Shown here: in pieces, positions 1 through 9,715 of the stretch
How the letters are laid out: the number at the start of each line of letters is the position of its first letter
How positions within the stretch are numbered: the first letter of the stretch is position 1
From: an uncultured Bacteroidales bacterium
Lineage (GTDB): Bacteria > Bacteroidota > Bacteroidia > Bacteroidales > UBA1715
Length of the DNA: 54,968 nucleotides
Reading direction: 5' to 3'
NCBI GenBank assembly: GCA_937892155.1
Contig: CALAUG010000006.1
Coordinates: 1-54,968, forward strand
Made by a program: the position numbers and the translations under genes
The notes under the pieces: generated by a model
The model's input: the letters and a program-made list of their open reading frames with translations, nothing else
Databases searched by the model: none
What the model was told of the DNA's origin: nothing

Positions 1-110
1 ATGATGTCGTAGTTTGGAAGAGACAATTTTTCCATTAGTGCTACTTCCCTTCTTTTTTGGAAGAGTTTCTTACTTACTAGAAAGCTACTTCCCTTAATTT
101 TTGGTGGTTA
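1..110. repeat. Degenerate tandem repeat, period about 43-44 bp
   Basis: GCTACTTCCCTT occurs at 40-51 and 84-95. TTTGGAAGAG occurs at 13-22 and 56-65, and a decayed TTTGGTGG at 99-106. The conserved blocks contain facing CTTCC/GGAAG arms, and the 17-18 bases between blocks differ. There is no open frame on the minus strand continuing the receptor gene that ends at 115. This could be a short repeat array, a recombination site or assembly-edge sequence. There are too few units to call CRISPR. Confidence 0.45.
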
Positions 111-114
111 TCAT

Positions 115-2544
115 TTATGTTTTACAAGCATAAATGTTTGAAGAACGTCCTACGTTACCTCCAACTAATTCAGAACCACCAAGTTCAAGAACTTCGTTAT
201 AAGTATGAGACAAGTTAGCACCTAAGCTGTAGGTAAATGTGTGTTTTGCTTCTTCGCTAAATTTAACATTGTTTCTATAAACAAGGCTCATTTCATAACC
301 GCGGTTCAAAATCTTACCAGCATTTACCGTTGGAGCTTCACTCGCACCTTCACTATCCGAACCGACAACTGCAGGAACTGAAATTTGTACCAAGTTGTCA
401 ACATTGTTCTTTACGAAGTAGTCGAAGTTGAACATCAATTTATTTTTCCAGAAACTAATATCAGTACCTAAATCCCAACTTGTTGCTTCTTCCCAGTGTA
501 GATCCTCATTTGCAACACCTTTAGAAACAACACCGTTGTATGGTTCTTTACCACCGAATGAATAACGAGATTTATTATCTGCGGTCATACTTGATACATA
601 CAAGTAGTTTGCGATGTTTTCGTTACCAATCTTACCCCAACCAGCACGAATTTTAAACAAATTAACATTCTTAGCCAAGAACTCATTGTTATAGAAGAAT
701 GGTTCTTTATTGATTTTCCAAGCTAAACCAATAGAAGGGAAATAACCATATTTATGTTGTGAACCGAAACGAGATGAACCATCACGACGAATAGTAAAGT
801 TCATCAAGTATTTATCTTTGAAAGAATATTCCATACGTCCGATATATGACAACATAGAGTGTTCACTTGGTGCTTGCCAAGCTTCTGACCAAACACCTTT
901 TGTATCACTTGTTCCTGCAATAATATAACGTAAATCTTCATCTGCAGGTACGTCATTTACTTTTGTCATATATGCCTCTTGAGCATCATATATAGCTTCA
1001 TGACCCAACAAGAAACGGAATCCGTGATTAACTTTTGTCGTATCTATTTTGTCATATATATTGAATGTATATGTCAACGTATTTGATATACTCCAGTTAT
1101 AACCTTCATTCACTGTATTTTGAAGATATGGCGTTTTATTTTGAACTGAACCCGTTACGAAATAGAATGGTACATATACTTCTTCGTTAGTTCCCCATTT
1201 ACCATAGTTAAATTGCGATTTAAATTCTAAACCTTCTAGACAAGGCAAGAAATTTAATTTGTAATTCAACCACGCACCACCGCCAATACCATAGTTCTTT
1301 TTATTATCATCTTTGGTTTGTAGTGTAACCAATGGGTTAGTATATGATTGAGCTGCAGATGGTTTCATGCCTTCACCATGCATTGTAGCATCAAAATTCT
1401 CGCTCGCTGGAGTTGTTGGGTCAAATATCAAAGCTTGACCAAGTACAGAATATGCAACACCACCTTCATCTACAAGATCCTGAGAGGCTTGGCTGTAACC
1501 CAAATTAGCACCAATATCCAAACGTTTATTAACCGAATACATAGATTTCAAACCAAAATCATAGCGATTGTAATTTGTTGTTTTAACAATACCATCTTGA
1601 TTTTGGTATCCTGCATTGATACTCCAAGAACTCTTGGAAGAACCACCTTCTGCAGATACCCTATATTTTTCAATTGTGGCTGTTTGTAAGATTTCATCTT
1701 GCCAATTTGAATTTGCATTCTTAGAAATTGTTCCCATATAATCGGCATATTGATCACCCGATAACACGTCAATTTTCTTCCATGCTTGTTGTACACCACG
1801 ATAACCATCGAAGTTTATGTCAACATATTCGTAGTCTGCAGCAGCGTTACCACCTTTCGTCGTGATAAGAACGACACCATTAGCACCACGTGCACCGTAA
1901 ATAGCACAAGATGAAGCATCTTTCAAAATTGACAAAGATTCAATATTTCCTGGATCACCACGATACTCATAACCTTGTGGAACACCATCAACAACATACA
2001 AAGGACGAGCATCACCTGTAGTACCACGACCACGGATAACGATATCCATTGCTGCACCTGGAGTACCAGAGTTTGAAGTCACACTCACACCAGCAGCCTT
2101 TCCTTGCAATGCTTGGTCAACTGCTAGCACTGGAGCCTTTGCAAGGTCTTTACCTGCGACAACTGCAGGAGAACCTGTTGCATCTTCCAACTTAACGCTG
2201 GCATAACCAATCTTTACGACTGTTTCCATTTGGATTGCATCTGGTTTCAATGAAACATTAAAAGATCTTTTACTTCCAACTTTCATTGTTTGAGTTGCAA
2301 AACCCACATAAGAAAATTCCAGAACAGCGTCTGCACTCTTTACAGACAATGTCCATGTTCCGTCCAATTCTGTAAAAGTACCATTAGTTGTTCCTAATTC
2401 AGCAACTGAAGCAGCGATCAAAGGAGCCCCCTTTTGATCTGTCAACTTACCAGACACTGAAATCTGTGCACTAACATACCCCGCAGAAAAAAACGCGATC
2501 AAAAAAACGACTAAGCATTTTTTTAGTTTGAAGAGTTTTTTCAT
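115..2544 (-). CDS. SusC/RagA-type TonB-dependent receptor, C-terminally truncated
   Basis: This is an outer-membrane TonB-dependent transporter of the Bacteroidota SusC/RagA type. Residues 1-27 form a signal peptide ending in AQ. A carboxypeptidase-regulatory-like beta domain follows (about 28-115). The plug domain starts near residue 120, with the family-typical VIRGRG and PLYVVDGVP segments, and barrel strands run to the end. At 809 residues it is roughly 200 short of the usual size. The frame stops abruptly after NIYACKT, in the middle of the barrel region, and the remaining 114 bases to the window edge do not restore it in any frame. No SusD partner is visible because it would lie beyond the edge. 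It may be a pseudogene, a recombination-truncated copy or an assembly edge. Substrate is unknown. Confidence 0.9.
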   Translation of the reverse strand: MKKLFKLKKCLVVFLIAFFSAGYVSAQISVSGKLTDQKGAPLIAASVAELGTTNGTFTELDGTWTLSVKSADAVLEFSYVGFATQTMKVGSKRSFNVSLKPDAIQMETVVKIGYASVKLEDATGSPAVVAGKDLAKAPVLAVDQALQGKAAGVSVTSNSGTPGAAMDIVIRGRGTTGDARPLYVVDGVPQGYEYRGDPGNIESLSILKDASSCAIYGARGANGVVLITTKGGNAAADYEYVDINFDGYRGVQQAWKKIDVLSGDQYADYMGTISKNANSNWQDEILQTATIEKYRVSAEGGSSKSSWSINAGYQNQDGIVKTTNYNRYDFGLKSMYSVNKRLDIGANLGYSQASQDLVDEGGVAYSVLGQALIFDPTTPASENFDATMHGEGMKPSAAQSYTNPLVTLQTKDDNKKNYGIGGGAWLNYKLNFLPCLEGLEFKSQFNYGKWGTNEEVYVPFYFVTGSVQNKTPYLQNTVNEGYNWSISNTLTYTFNIYDKIDTTKVNHGFRFLLGHEAIYDAQEAYMTKVNDVPADEDLRYIIAGTSDTKGVWSEAWQAPSEHSMLSYIGRMEYSFKDKYLMNFTIRRDGSSRFGSQHKYGYFPSIGLAWKINKEPFFYNNEFLAKNVNLFKIRAGWGKIGNENIANYLYVSSMTADNKSRYSFGGKEPYNGVVSKGVANEDLHWEEATSWDLGTDISFWKNKLMFNFDYFVKNNVDNLVQISVPAVVGSDSEGASEAPTVNAGKILNRGYEMSLVYRNNVKFSEEAKHTFTYSLGANLSHTYNEVLELGGSELVGGNVGRSSNIYACKT

Positions 2545-2616
2545 GAATATTTTTTTTAGTTAAACAATAAATTATTTTATTCCTTCGTTAATTTTTACAC
2601 TACGAGAATGAACGCA

Positions 2617-2647
2617 CAAATTTATGAAAAGATTATTTCTTTCAAAA
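2617..2647 (-). promoter_or_regulatory. Bacteroidota promoter of the susC-like gene
   Basis: On the minus strand a TAAATTTG -7 box (2624-2617) matches TAnnTTTG. A TTTTG -33 element lies 18 bases upstream (2647-2643). The implied 5' leader is about 65 bases and AT-rich. Confidence 0.6.
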
Positions 2648-2794
2648 GTTTTTTGCGTATTTATATACTAAAATTCTAAATAAAGAACAGCTTTTTGCTA
2701 AGTATCTCATTTTCATACAGAAAAGAACATGACCGAACTATAAAGAAACACTTTTACCTTGATTTTTGTTTTTTTACTGATTCTACACTACCGA

Positions 2795-3823
2795 CTATTT
2801 ATAAACCTTTTTCAAATAGACCAACGTAGCACCAAATTTATATTTCTGAAATGAGGCGTCTTGATAAAAGTATTGAGGATAATCTCTATCCAAACGCCCC
2901 CGTATTTTTGCTTTTAAAACTCCTTGACCTACTCCGTGGATAAAAACAATTTTTTCGCAACCGTCCTGGATTGCCTGTGCCAACTCTTTTTCAAATGTTT
3001 TCAATTGCAAATCTAATTTCTCTTGGGGAGACAGAGCGGAATCATCTTCTACCAATTCTAAGATATGTAAATCTACTTCTCTCACTTTTTCCGTAGATTT
3101 TTGCTCTCTTTTCTCTGGAACAGGCAAATCATTTTTTTCTTGCATCGCGGCACTAATTTCTTCTCCACTAACATTTTTCAATCGCAGTTTTTCTTTTTCC
3201 GTGTTTTCTGCATTATAAAAATCTATAACATACGCATCTTCATCAAAGAAATCGTTAACCACAAACACCCCTGGTTTATAAAATTTCACTGTGTGCAAAT
3301 GAATATCCACATCTATATTTTTCTGAAATGCAAAAGATTTATTCTTATAAAAAACACCAGAAAAATGAAGCAAAGAATACGAAGCCAATGCATCAGTTTC
3401 TATGGAACAAACATATATTTTTGAGTTTGCATCTATTTGTCCCGCAGCTAACTTCTGATGTTCTTCATCTTTTATCTTTGAAAAAACGTACAATATATTA
3501 TAGTTGGAATCATTTATCAAATATGCATCAAAAGCACTTGAGTGCTTGGTATTTCTTACGAATGCAACATACAGATGAGGACTATCGTTTCCTTCTATTT
3601 CTTCAAGTTCCTCGGTCGCCATTTCCTCTTCCATTATGACATTTTGCACAACTTTTTGTTTTCGCTCGGGACGTTCAACCAGCACCAACTGATTTTCCTG
3701 AATAGGCAACACAAACCCTGAATCATCGGAAATCTCTACCGTGGTAGCATTTATAATTCTTTGAATCACACCTCCACCGACGTCATTTAAATAACGAACA
3801 ATATCACCAACTTGGAATTTCAT
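2795..3823 (-). CDS. DUF2027-Smr domain protein (MutS2 Smr-like)
   Basis: The N-terminal residues (about 1-55) form the small beta domain typical of Bacteroidota DUF2027 proteins (KFQVGDIVRYLNDVGGG). A middle beta-rich segment and a charged linker follow. The C-terminal Smr domain (about 248-342) contains VDLHILEL and the IHGVGQGVLK motif, related to the nucleic-acid nicking domain of MutS2. MutS2's ATPase is absent. Nuclease activity is inferred, not shown. It is transcribed divergently from queA from a shared palindromic promoter region. Confidence 0.85.
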   Translation of the reverse strand: MKFQVGDIVRYLNDVGGGVIQRIINATTVEISDDSGFVLPIQENQLVLVERPERKQKVVQNVIMEEEMATEELEEIEGNDSPHLYVAFVRNTKHSSAFDAYLINDSNYNILYVFSKIKDEEHQKLAAGQIDANSKIYVCSIETDALASYSLLHFSGVFYKNKSFAFQKNIDVDIHLHTVKFYKPGVFVVNDFFDEDAYVIDFYNAENTEKEKLRLKNVSGEEISAAMQEKNDLPVPEKREQKSTEKVREVDLHILELVEDDSALSPQEKLDLQLKTFEKELAQAIQDGCEKIVFIHGVGQGVLKAKIRGRLDRDYPQYFYQDASFQKYKFGATLVYLKKVYK

Positions 3824-3845
3824 ACTTTCTTGTTTTTTTGAAAAT

Positions 3846-3863
3846 CAAAAGTACGTACTTTTG
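3846..3863. promoter_or_regulatory. Palindromic divergent promoter (Smr gene / queA)
   Basis: CAAAAGTACGTACTTTTG is a perfect 18-bp palindrome. Each half is a TAnnTTTG -7 box (TACTTTTG): the plus copy at 3856-3863 serves queA and the minus copy at 3853-3846 serves the Smr gene. Predicted starts fall about 7 bases beyond each box, giving very short leaders on both sides. The symmetry could also be a regulator site. Confidence 0.6.
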
Positions 3864-3881
3864 GCAAAATTTTTCAGAAAA

Positions 3882-5102
3882 ATGAACGTGAATGATAAGT
3901 TACCTAAAATTACAGACTTCTCATACGACCTGCCTGATGAAAAAATTGCCAAGCATCCTCTTGAGCAACGTGATGCGTCAAAACTTCTTGTTTACAAAAA
4001 CGGGAAAATAATTGACGAATCGTTTGTCAACTGTGCGAATTATCTTCCAGAACACTCATTCATTATATTTAATAACACCCGAGTTATACACGCACGTATT
4101 ATTTTATCAAAACCGACGGGTGCAAAAATTGAGATTCTCTGTTTGGAGCCTCACGAGCCGAAAAACTACGAACAATCGTTTGCACAAATCGGAAAATGCT
4201 CATGGAAGTGTGTAGTCGGCAACGCAAAAAAATGGAAAGACGAACCATTACAATTAACAATTCAAGGAGATACCAGCGACATTCACTTTTCAGCGACAAA
4301 GGAAGAAACGACAAACGATGGATTTGTCGTGACTTTCCGTTGGGATAGCGTCCATACATTTAGTGAGATTCTTGAACTTATAGGCAAAATTCCTATTCCA
4401 CCATACCTCAATCGAGAAAGTGAAGAAATCGACAACGACCGCTATCAAACCATATACGCACGTCTTAACGGATCCGTTGCTGCGCCAACCGCCGGATTAC
4501 ACTTCACCGACCGAATGATGGAAAAGTTCAAAGAACACAAATTTGAAACTGGCTATGTTACACTACATGTTGGCGCTGGAACATTCAAGCCTGTTAAAAC
4601 AGAGCTCTACACAGAACATATTATGCATCAAGAACTTTGTATAGTAAAGAAGGAACTCATCGAATGCATTATCAGCCATCTTCCTCTAATCACAGCCGTT
4701 GGAACAACATCGGTAAGAACAATAGAATCTCTGTATTGGTTAGGCGTTAAACTATGCGTTGACCCACAAGCGAAGATTTATCACCTTTCCCAATGGGAAG
4801 CATATGAACTTCCACAGAATATTTCCGTAAGAGACTCTCTCAACGCCATTATACAATATATGAATGCAAAAGATATTCAAGACATTGAGTATTACACCCA
4901 AATAATGATAACGCCAACATATAAATTCAAATTAGTACATTCAATGTTTACTAATTTCCACCAACCACAAAGTACATTATTATTGCTAATCAGTTCTTTC
5001 ATCGGACCTGTGTGGAAGGACATATACGAACATGCGCTTCTCAACAATTATCGTTTCCTAAGTTACGGTGATAGTTCTTTACTTATGCCTAATGACATTT
5101 AA
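3882..5102 (+). CDS. queA: S-adenosylmethionine:tRNA ribosyltransferase-isomerase
   Basis: It adds the ribosyl part of SAM to 7-aminomethyl-7-deazaguanine at the tRNA wobble position, in queuosine synthesis. Recognisable family segments are SFDYDLP-like FSYDLPDEKIA, NNTRV, APTAGLHFT, HVGAGTF and TNFHQPQSTLL. At 406 residues it is longer than the usual 340-360. The extra length is mainly an insertion of about 50 residues between TTSVRTIESL and the TNFH segment. I chose the ATG at 3882, because the upstream in-frame TTG overlaps the promoter -7 box. tgt, acting in the same pathway, lies at 29.7 kb. Confidence 0.9.
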   Translation: MNVNDKLPKITDFSYDLPDEKIAKHPLEQRDASKLLVYKNGKIIDESFVNCANYLPEHSFIIFNNTRVIHARIILSKPTGAKIEILCLEPHEPKNYEQSFAQIGKCSWKCVVGNAKKWKDEPLQLTIQGDTSDIHFSATKEETTNDGFVVTFRWDSVHTFSEILELIGKIPIPPYLNRESEEIDNDRYQTIYARLNGSVAAPTAGLHFTDRMMEKFKEHKFETGYVTLHVGAGTFKPVKTELYTEHIMHQELCIVKKELIECIISHLPLITAVGTTSVRTIESLYWLGVKLCVDPQAKIYHLSQWEAYELPQNISVRDSLNAIIQYMNAKDIQDIEYYTQIMITPTYKFKLVHSMFTNFHQPQSTLLLLISSFIGPVWKDIYEHALLNNYRFLSYGDSSLLMPNDI

Positions 5103-5135
5103 TTGCATGAAAGTAGCACGTTCCAACGAAAAACG

Positions 5136-5143
5136 TATATTTG
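5136..5143 (+). promoter_or_regulatory. Candidate -7 box upstream of def
   Basis: TATATTTG matches TAnnTTTG, 30 bases before the def start codon. The -33 element is not clear. Confidence 0.45.
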
Positions 5144-5172
5144 CATAACATTTACAAACAAGTCGATTTATT

Positions 5173-5730
5173 ATGATTAAACCTATTGTTGCATACGGAA
5201 ACCCTGTATTACGAAAAGTTGCCACTGAAATCAATCCTGACTATCCAGAACTTCAGGACTTCATCAAATCAATGTATGAGACACTTGCCTCATCAAACGG
5301 TGTTGGACTAGCAGCGCCACAAGTTGGTTTATCAATTCGATTATTTGTAATTGACGCGAATTCTTTCGCAGAAGATTATCCTGAAGCAAAAGGTTTCATA
5401 AAAACATTCATAAATCCAGAAATTCTTGAAGAAACTGGCGAAGAATGGGCTTTCAACGAAGGATGTCTTAGTTTCCCTGGTATTTTTGAAGACGTATCAC
5501 GAAAATCGACGGTGAAAATTAAATATATGGACGAAAATTTCACGGAACATATAGAAACATATTCTGGCATTTGTGCCCGTGTCGTTCAACACGAATACGA
5601 CCATCTACAAGGGAAATGTTTTATTGACCATCTAAGCCCACTCAAAAAAAGAATGATTAACGGAAAACTAAACAACATTTTAAAAGGAAAAGCACACGCA
5701 ACATATAAAATTAAATTCTATAAAGCATAG
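5173..5730 (+). CDS. def: Peptide deformylase
   Basis: It removes the N-formyl group from nascent proteins. All three metal/catalytic motifs are present: GVGLAAPQ (about 43-50), EGCLS (about 97-101) and QHEYDHL (about 139-145), which supply the Cys, two His and Glu. Length of 185 residues is normal. It heads a plus-strand run into comEC with a 12-base gap. Confidence 0.96.
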   Translation: MIKPIVAYGNPVLRKVATEINPDYPELQDFIKSMYETLASSNGVGLAAPQVGLSIRLFVIDANSFAEDYPEAKGFIKTFINPEILEETGEEWAFNEGCLSFPGIFEDVSRKSTVKIKYMDENFTEHIETYSGICARVVQHEYDHLQGKCFIDHLSPLKKRMINGKLNNILKGKAHATYKIKFYKA

Positions 5731-5742
5731 CCACACGCAACA

Positions 5743-7281
5743 ATGACATTTTATAAAGCCGCTTTTGACGACATAGGAAAATTCCTATTCGCCAAAAATC
5801 CTTGTGTATGCATCACCACAGCATTTATCACGGGAATTATCATTCATCGTTTCTATCCTATAACAGCATGGACCAGCCATAATTTACTATATCTATTAGG
5901 GATGTATAGTCTTGCAGCTATCATTATTCCTAACGTCCTAAAAAAAACTTGCCTGCCCTTATTATTTTTATGGTTTATATTTGCTGGCTATTGTACTGCA
6001 ACATTTCACGAACGTGCGCACAATGCCATACCTTCAGAGACTATTTTGACAGCAAAAATCACTAGCAATCTTGAAGAAAAAGCCAAAACCTACAAAACTA
6101 AAGTTTCCATCGAGCACACAAGCGGAGTTTGCAATGCAATCGTGTACATTCAAAAAGACAGCACATCAGTTTGTTTAAGATACGGAGACATTATTATCAT
6201 TCCTAATAGTTTGCAAACTATAGAAAATCAACCCAATAGCAATTTCGACTATAAAAATTATTTAGCAAATCAATACATATACACACAAACATATATTCGT
6301 ACGAATCAGTGGGAAAAAATCGGACACGAAGAAGATATATTTTCTTTTTGCGCTTCTATCAGAAACAAAGCTCTACAAAAATTAGACGATTTAGGATTAG
6401 AAGAGTCAAACCTTCATCTAATTGCTGCTCTTGCATTTGGTGATAAAACATTACTTGACGATGAAACAAAAAACGAATTTCAAACAGCTGGAGCAATGCA
6501 CATATTAGCAGTATCAGGATTACACGTTGGCATCATCAACGGTATTTTATTCTTTTTGTTTGGTTTCATCCGCAAGAGAGAATATCAATGGATAAAAATA
6601 ATCTGTTGCGTGCTTGGCATTTGGTTATACGCCTGCCTCACAGGTATGAGTCCTTCCGTACAAAGGGCATCAATAATGTGTAGTATCATATCTATTTCCA
6701 TTATTCTCAAACGAAATTCTAGTACATATAACTCTCTCGCCGTGGCTGCATTCATCTCTTTATTGCTTTCTCCTAACGATTTATTCTCGGTGAGTTTTCA
6801 ACTTTCGTACCTTGCTGTGCTCAGCATCGTTTACTTCTGCAAATACATACAAAATATTGTACAGCCCGAAACCACAATCGGAGAATATCTCTGGGGAATT
6901 ATAGCGGTATCAATATCTGTACAACTTGGCACGACACCCATTACATTATATTACTTCGGGGCAATTCCTACTTATAGTCTCATCACCAATATTGTCGTAA
7001 TCCCGTTGTCTTTTATCTTACTTATTAGCACTATTATTGCTCTGGCGACAGCATGGTTACCAGCATTGCCACATATTGCAACACAGTTGCTAAATTTCGC
7101 TACATCGTATATGCGCGATGCTATTAGCGACATCAACACATTTCCACATCCTCAACTACTTATTCAGACCTCTCTGCAACAATCATTACTATCTTACACA
7201 ATAATTTGCCTATTGATTATGTTTATTGAATTGTGGCAAATACGTAAAAGAAATACAATTGTTCAATTCAGGAATAAATAA
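5743..7281 (+). CDS. ComEC/Rec2-family membrane channel protein
   Basis: This is a polytopic membrane protein with a DUF4131-like N-terminal part and a competence domain. The signature LAVSGLHVGI (about residues 252-261) and the FGDKTLL loop are present, with about nine hydrophobic helices. At 512 residues it lacks the C-terminal metallo-beta-lactamase-like domain of full ComEC. In transformable bacteria the family conducts single-stranded DNA across the inner membrane. Whether this host is competent is unknown. An HhH/ComEA-like protein is encoded at 33.3 kb. Confidence 0.85.
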   Translation: MTFYKAAFDDIGKFLFAKNPCVCITTAFITGIIIHRFYPITAWTSHNLLYLLGMYSLAAIIIPNVLKKTCLPLLFLWFIFAGYCTATFHERAHNAIPSETILTAKITSNLEEKAKTYKTKVSIEHTSGVCNAIVYIQKDSTSVCLRYGDIIIIPNSLQTIENQPNSNFDYKNYLANQYIYTQTYIRTNQWEKIGHEEDIFSFCASIRNKALQKLDDLGLEESNLHLIAALAFGDKTLLDDETKNEFQTAGAMHILAVSGLHVGIINGILFFLFGFIRKREYQWIKIICCVLGIWLYACLTGMSPSVQRASIMCSIISISIILKRNSSTYNSLAVAAFISLLLSPNDLFSVSFQLSYLAVLSIVYFCKYIQNIVQPETTIGEYLWGIIAVSISVQLGTTPITLYYFGAIPTYSLITNIVVIPLSFILLISTIIALATAWLPALPHIATQLLNFATSYMRDAISDINTFPHPQLLIQTSLQQSLLSYTIICLLIMFIELWQIRKRNTIVQFRNK

Positions 7282-7333
7282 AATCAACACAATCTTATTA
7301 GCATTTAAAAAAAATTATCTTTCTTTTTTTCGT

Positions 7334-7341
7334 TATATTTG
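7334..7341 (+). promoter_or_regulatory. Promoter -7 box of the rsfS-ftsH run
   Basis: TATATTTG matches TAnnTTTG and lies 24 bases before the rsfS ATG. The preceding bases are a T-rich stretch that could hold the -33 element. Confidence 0.55.
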
Positions 7342-7365
7342 CATAGAAATTACAATTGGTCACAA

Positions 7366-7734
7366 ATGGCAAAAATAACAGTTACACAGTTAGTAAAGGC
7401 GATTATAGAAGGTATGCGCGAGAAGAAAGGCAAAAATATTGTCTCGCTTGACTTCAAAAAAATTGACAATGCAATCTGTCGCTATTTTGTTATTTGCGAA
7501 GGCGATTCCAACACTCAGGTGTTAGCAATTGCCGATGAAGTTGAAGATTATGTACGAAAGAAAACTGGAGAAAAAATTTGGGGAAGTGCGGGACAAGAAA
7601 ATGCAGAATGGATTTTCCTCGATTATGGCGATGTTATCGTTCACATATTCCAGCCACACATTCGTCAATACTACAAGATAGAAGATTTATGGGCTGATTG
7701 TACAAGAAAAGATTATCCGAACGACGAAGAATAA
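7366..7734 (+). CDS. rsfS: Ribosome silencing factor RsfS
   Basis: RsfS (Iojap/DUF143) binds L14 on the 50S subunit and blocks subunit joining in starvation. The family's central block is seen as ICEGDSNTQVLAIADEV, followed by GDVIVHIFQPHIRQYYKIEDLW. The ATG at 7366 gives 122 residues. An upstream in-frame TTG at 7339 sits in the promoter box and is rejected. ftsH starts 4 bases after the stop, indicating co-transcription. Confidence 0.92.
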   Translation: MAKITVTQLVKAIIEGMREKKGKNIVSLDFKKIDNAICRYFVICEGDSNTQVLAIADEVEDYVRKKTGEKIWGSAGQENAEWIFLDYGDVIVHIFQPHIRQYYKIEDLWADCTRKDYPNDEE

Positions 7735-7738
7735 AATT

Positions 7739-9715
7739 ATGGCAGAAGAAAAAAAAGATACAAAAACTCAAAAAGAGAATCAAAGAAAGGACGAACAACA
7801 ACCACCGTTTGGTCGTCCAGATTTTAAAAATTTTAAGACTCCCAAAAACAAGAAAAACGGAGGAAGCAACTCTTGGATTTATCTTGTGATTCTGGCAGTT
7901 TTCGCTATCATCAGTTTTATGGATTTTAGCGGTGGAGCAAAAAAAATATCTTCAACGGAATTTGACGCTCGTTTGAAAAATGGCGAAATCGAAAAAGTTG
8001 TTGTTGTAAACCGCGAATACGTCGATATTTATCTGACAGCAAGTAACACCGGACGTGGGAATGTTGCTCCTGACTACACGATGACAATCGGTTCTATAGA
8101 ATCGTTTGAGAAAAAGTTGGAAAACACCAATGTCAATATTGAATATCAAACAAAACACAATTACGTAGGAGAAATCATTGGTTGGATTCTTCCATTGGTT
8201 TTGCTGTTTGCTGTTTGGATGTTCTTTATGAAGAAAATGAACGGAGGAGGTTCCGGCGGTGGCGGCGGAATGGGCGGCGGAATTTTCAACATAGGAAAAT
8301 CACGGGCAAAACTATTTGAAAACGAAGACAAAGTAAAAACCACATTTAAAGATGTGGCAGGCTTGGAAGAGGCGAAAGTTGAAATTCGCGAAATTGTGGA
8401 TTTCCTTAAAAATCCAAAGAAATACACCGAACTTGGTGGTAAAATTCCCAAAGGAGCCTTGTTGGTGGGCCCTCCAGGAACGGGAAAAACATTGTTGGCA
8501 AAAGCCGTAGCAGGCGAAGCTGGCGTTCCATTCTTCTCGCTTGCAGGTTCCGATTTCGTTGAAATGTTCGTTGGTGTTGGTGCAGCACGTGTACGCGATT
8601 TGTTCAAAGAAGCAAAATCTAAGGCTCCTTGTATTATTTTCATAGATGAAATTGATGCTATTGGTCGTGCCCGCGGTAAAAATGGTTTCAATACGAACGA
8701 CGAACGCGAAAGTACATTGAACCAATTATTAACAGAGATGGATGGCTTTGGCACCGATTCGGGTGTAATTGTACTTGCCGCAACAAACCGTGCTGAGATT
8801 CTTGACAAAGCATTGTTGCGCGCCGGCCGTTTCGACCGTCAGATAAATGTTGAATTACCAGAATTACCTGAACGTGAAGCTATTTTTGACGTTCATCTTC
8901 GACCATTAAAATTAGCAGCGGATATAAAATCATCGTTCTTGGCAAAACAAACGCCAGGCTTTTCGGGAGCCGACATTGCAAATGTTTGTAACGAAGCCGC
9001 TTTGATTGCCGCCCGTCGCGATAAAAAACAAGTTGAAAAGCAGGATTTTCTTGATGCAATTGATAGAATTGTTGGCGGTTTGGAAAAACGTAACAAAATA
9101 ATGTCGCAGTCGGAAAAACGAACGATTGCATTCCACGAAGCAGGCCATGCAACGTTAAGTTGGTTCTTGGAATATGCACATCCGCTAATCAAAGTAACAA
9201 TCATTCCTCGTGGGCGAGCTCTTGGCGCAGCGTGGTATTTGCCGGAAGAACGACAAATTGTAACAAAAGAGCAAATCCTCGATGAATTGTGTGCTACGCT
9301 TGGTGGCCGTGTCGCTGAACAAATCACATTCGGAAAAATTTCAACCGGAGCTTTGAACGACTTGGAAAAAGTTACGAAACAGGCGTATGCAATGGTTCAA
9401 TATTATGGTATGAGTGACAAAATTGGAAACTTGAGTTTCTATGATTCTACGGGTCAATCTGAATATTCATTTGGTAAACCATACGGGGGTGAAATGGAAA
9501 AATTGATTGATGCCGAAGCTCAAGAAATCATTCGCAAATCATATCAACGTGCATACGATATTTTAACGCAAAATCAAGAAGGCTTTGTACGTCTTGCAGA
9601 ATTGCTGCTTGACCGAGAAGTGATTTTTAGCGAGGATTTGGAAAAAATCTTTGGGAAACGTCCGTTTGCCGAAGAACAAAAAATAGTTGAAGAAACACAA
9701 AAAGACAATGACTAA
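7739..9715 (+). CDS. ftsH: ATP-dependent zinc metalloprotease FtsH
   Basis: This membrane AAA+ protease degrades membrane and short-lived cytosolic proteins. A charged N-terminus precedes TM1 (about 46-62), an extracytoplasmic domain, TM2 (about 147-163) and a glycine-rich linker. The AAA module has Walker A GPPGTGKT (244-251), Walker B IIFIDEIDA (299-307) and the second region of homology. The zinc site is HEAGH (466-470). Length of 658 residues is normal for Bacteroidota. The following LUD gene overlaps its end by 8 bases. Confidence 0.98.
   Translation: MAEEKKDTKTQKENQRKDEQQPPFGRPDFKNFKTPKNKKNGGSNSWIYLVILAVFAIISFMDFSGGAKKISSTEFDARLKNGEIEKVVVVNREYVDIYLTASNTGRGNVAPDYTMTIGSIESFEKKLENTNVNIEYQTKHNYVGEIIGWILPLVLLFAVWMFFMKKMNGGGSGGGGGMGGGIFNIGKSRAKLFENEDKVKTTFKDVAGLEEAKVEIREIVDFLKNPKKYTELGGKIPKGALLVGPPGTGKTLLAKAVAGEAGVPFFSLAGSDFVEMFVGVGAARVRDLFKEAKSKAPCIIFIDEIDAIGRARGKNGFNTNDERESTLNQLLTEMDGFGTDSGVIVLAATNRAEILDKALLRAGRFDRQINVELPELPEREAIFDVHLRPLKLAADIKSSFLAKQTPGFSGADIANVCNEAALIAARRDKKQVEKQDFLDAIDRIVGGLEKRNKIMSQSEKRTIAFHEAGHATLSWFLEYAHPLIKVTIIPRGRALGAAWYLPEERQIVTKEQILDELCATLGGRVAEQITFGKISTGALNDLEKVTKQAYAMVQYYGMSDKIGNLSFYDSTGQSEYSFGKPYGGEMEKLIDAEAQEIIRKSYQRAYDILTQNQEGFVRLAELLLDREVIFSEDLEKIFGKRPFAEEQKIVEETQKDND

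Noticed and set aside
1..110. CRISPR array
   Set aside because: At most two and a half imperfect units, 17-18 base spacers and no cas genes.
5743..7281. Frameshifted ComEC missing its C-terminal domain
   Set aside because: The frame ends cleanly before the rsfS promoter and no lactamase-like remnant follows; short forms of the family exist.
8161..8808. Long minus-strand frame of 215 codons opposite ftsH
   Set aside because: It is the shadow of a strongly conserved FtsH region, with Ser/Pro-rich composition and no motif.
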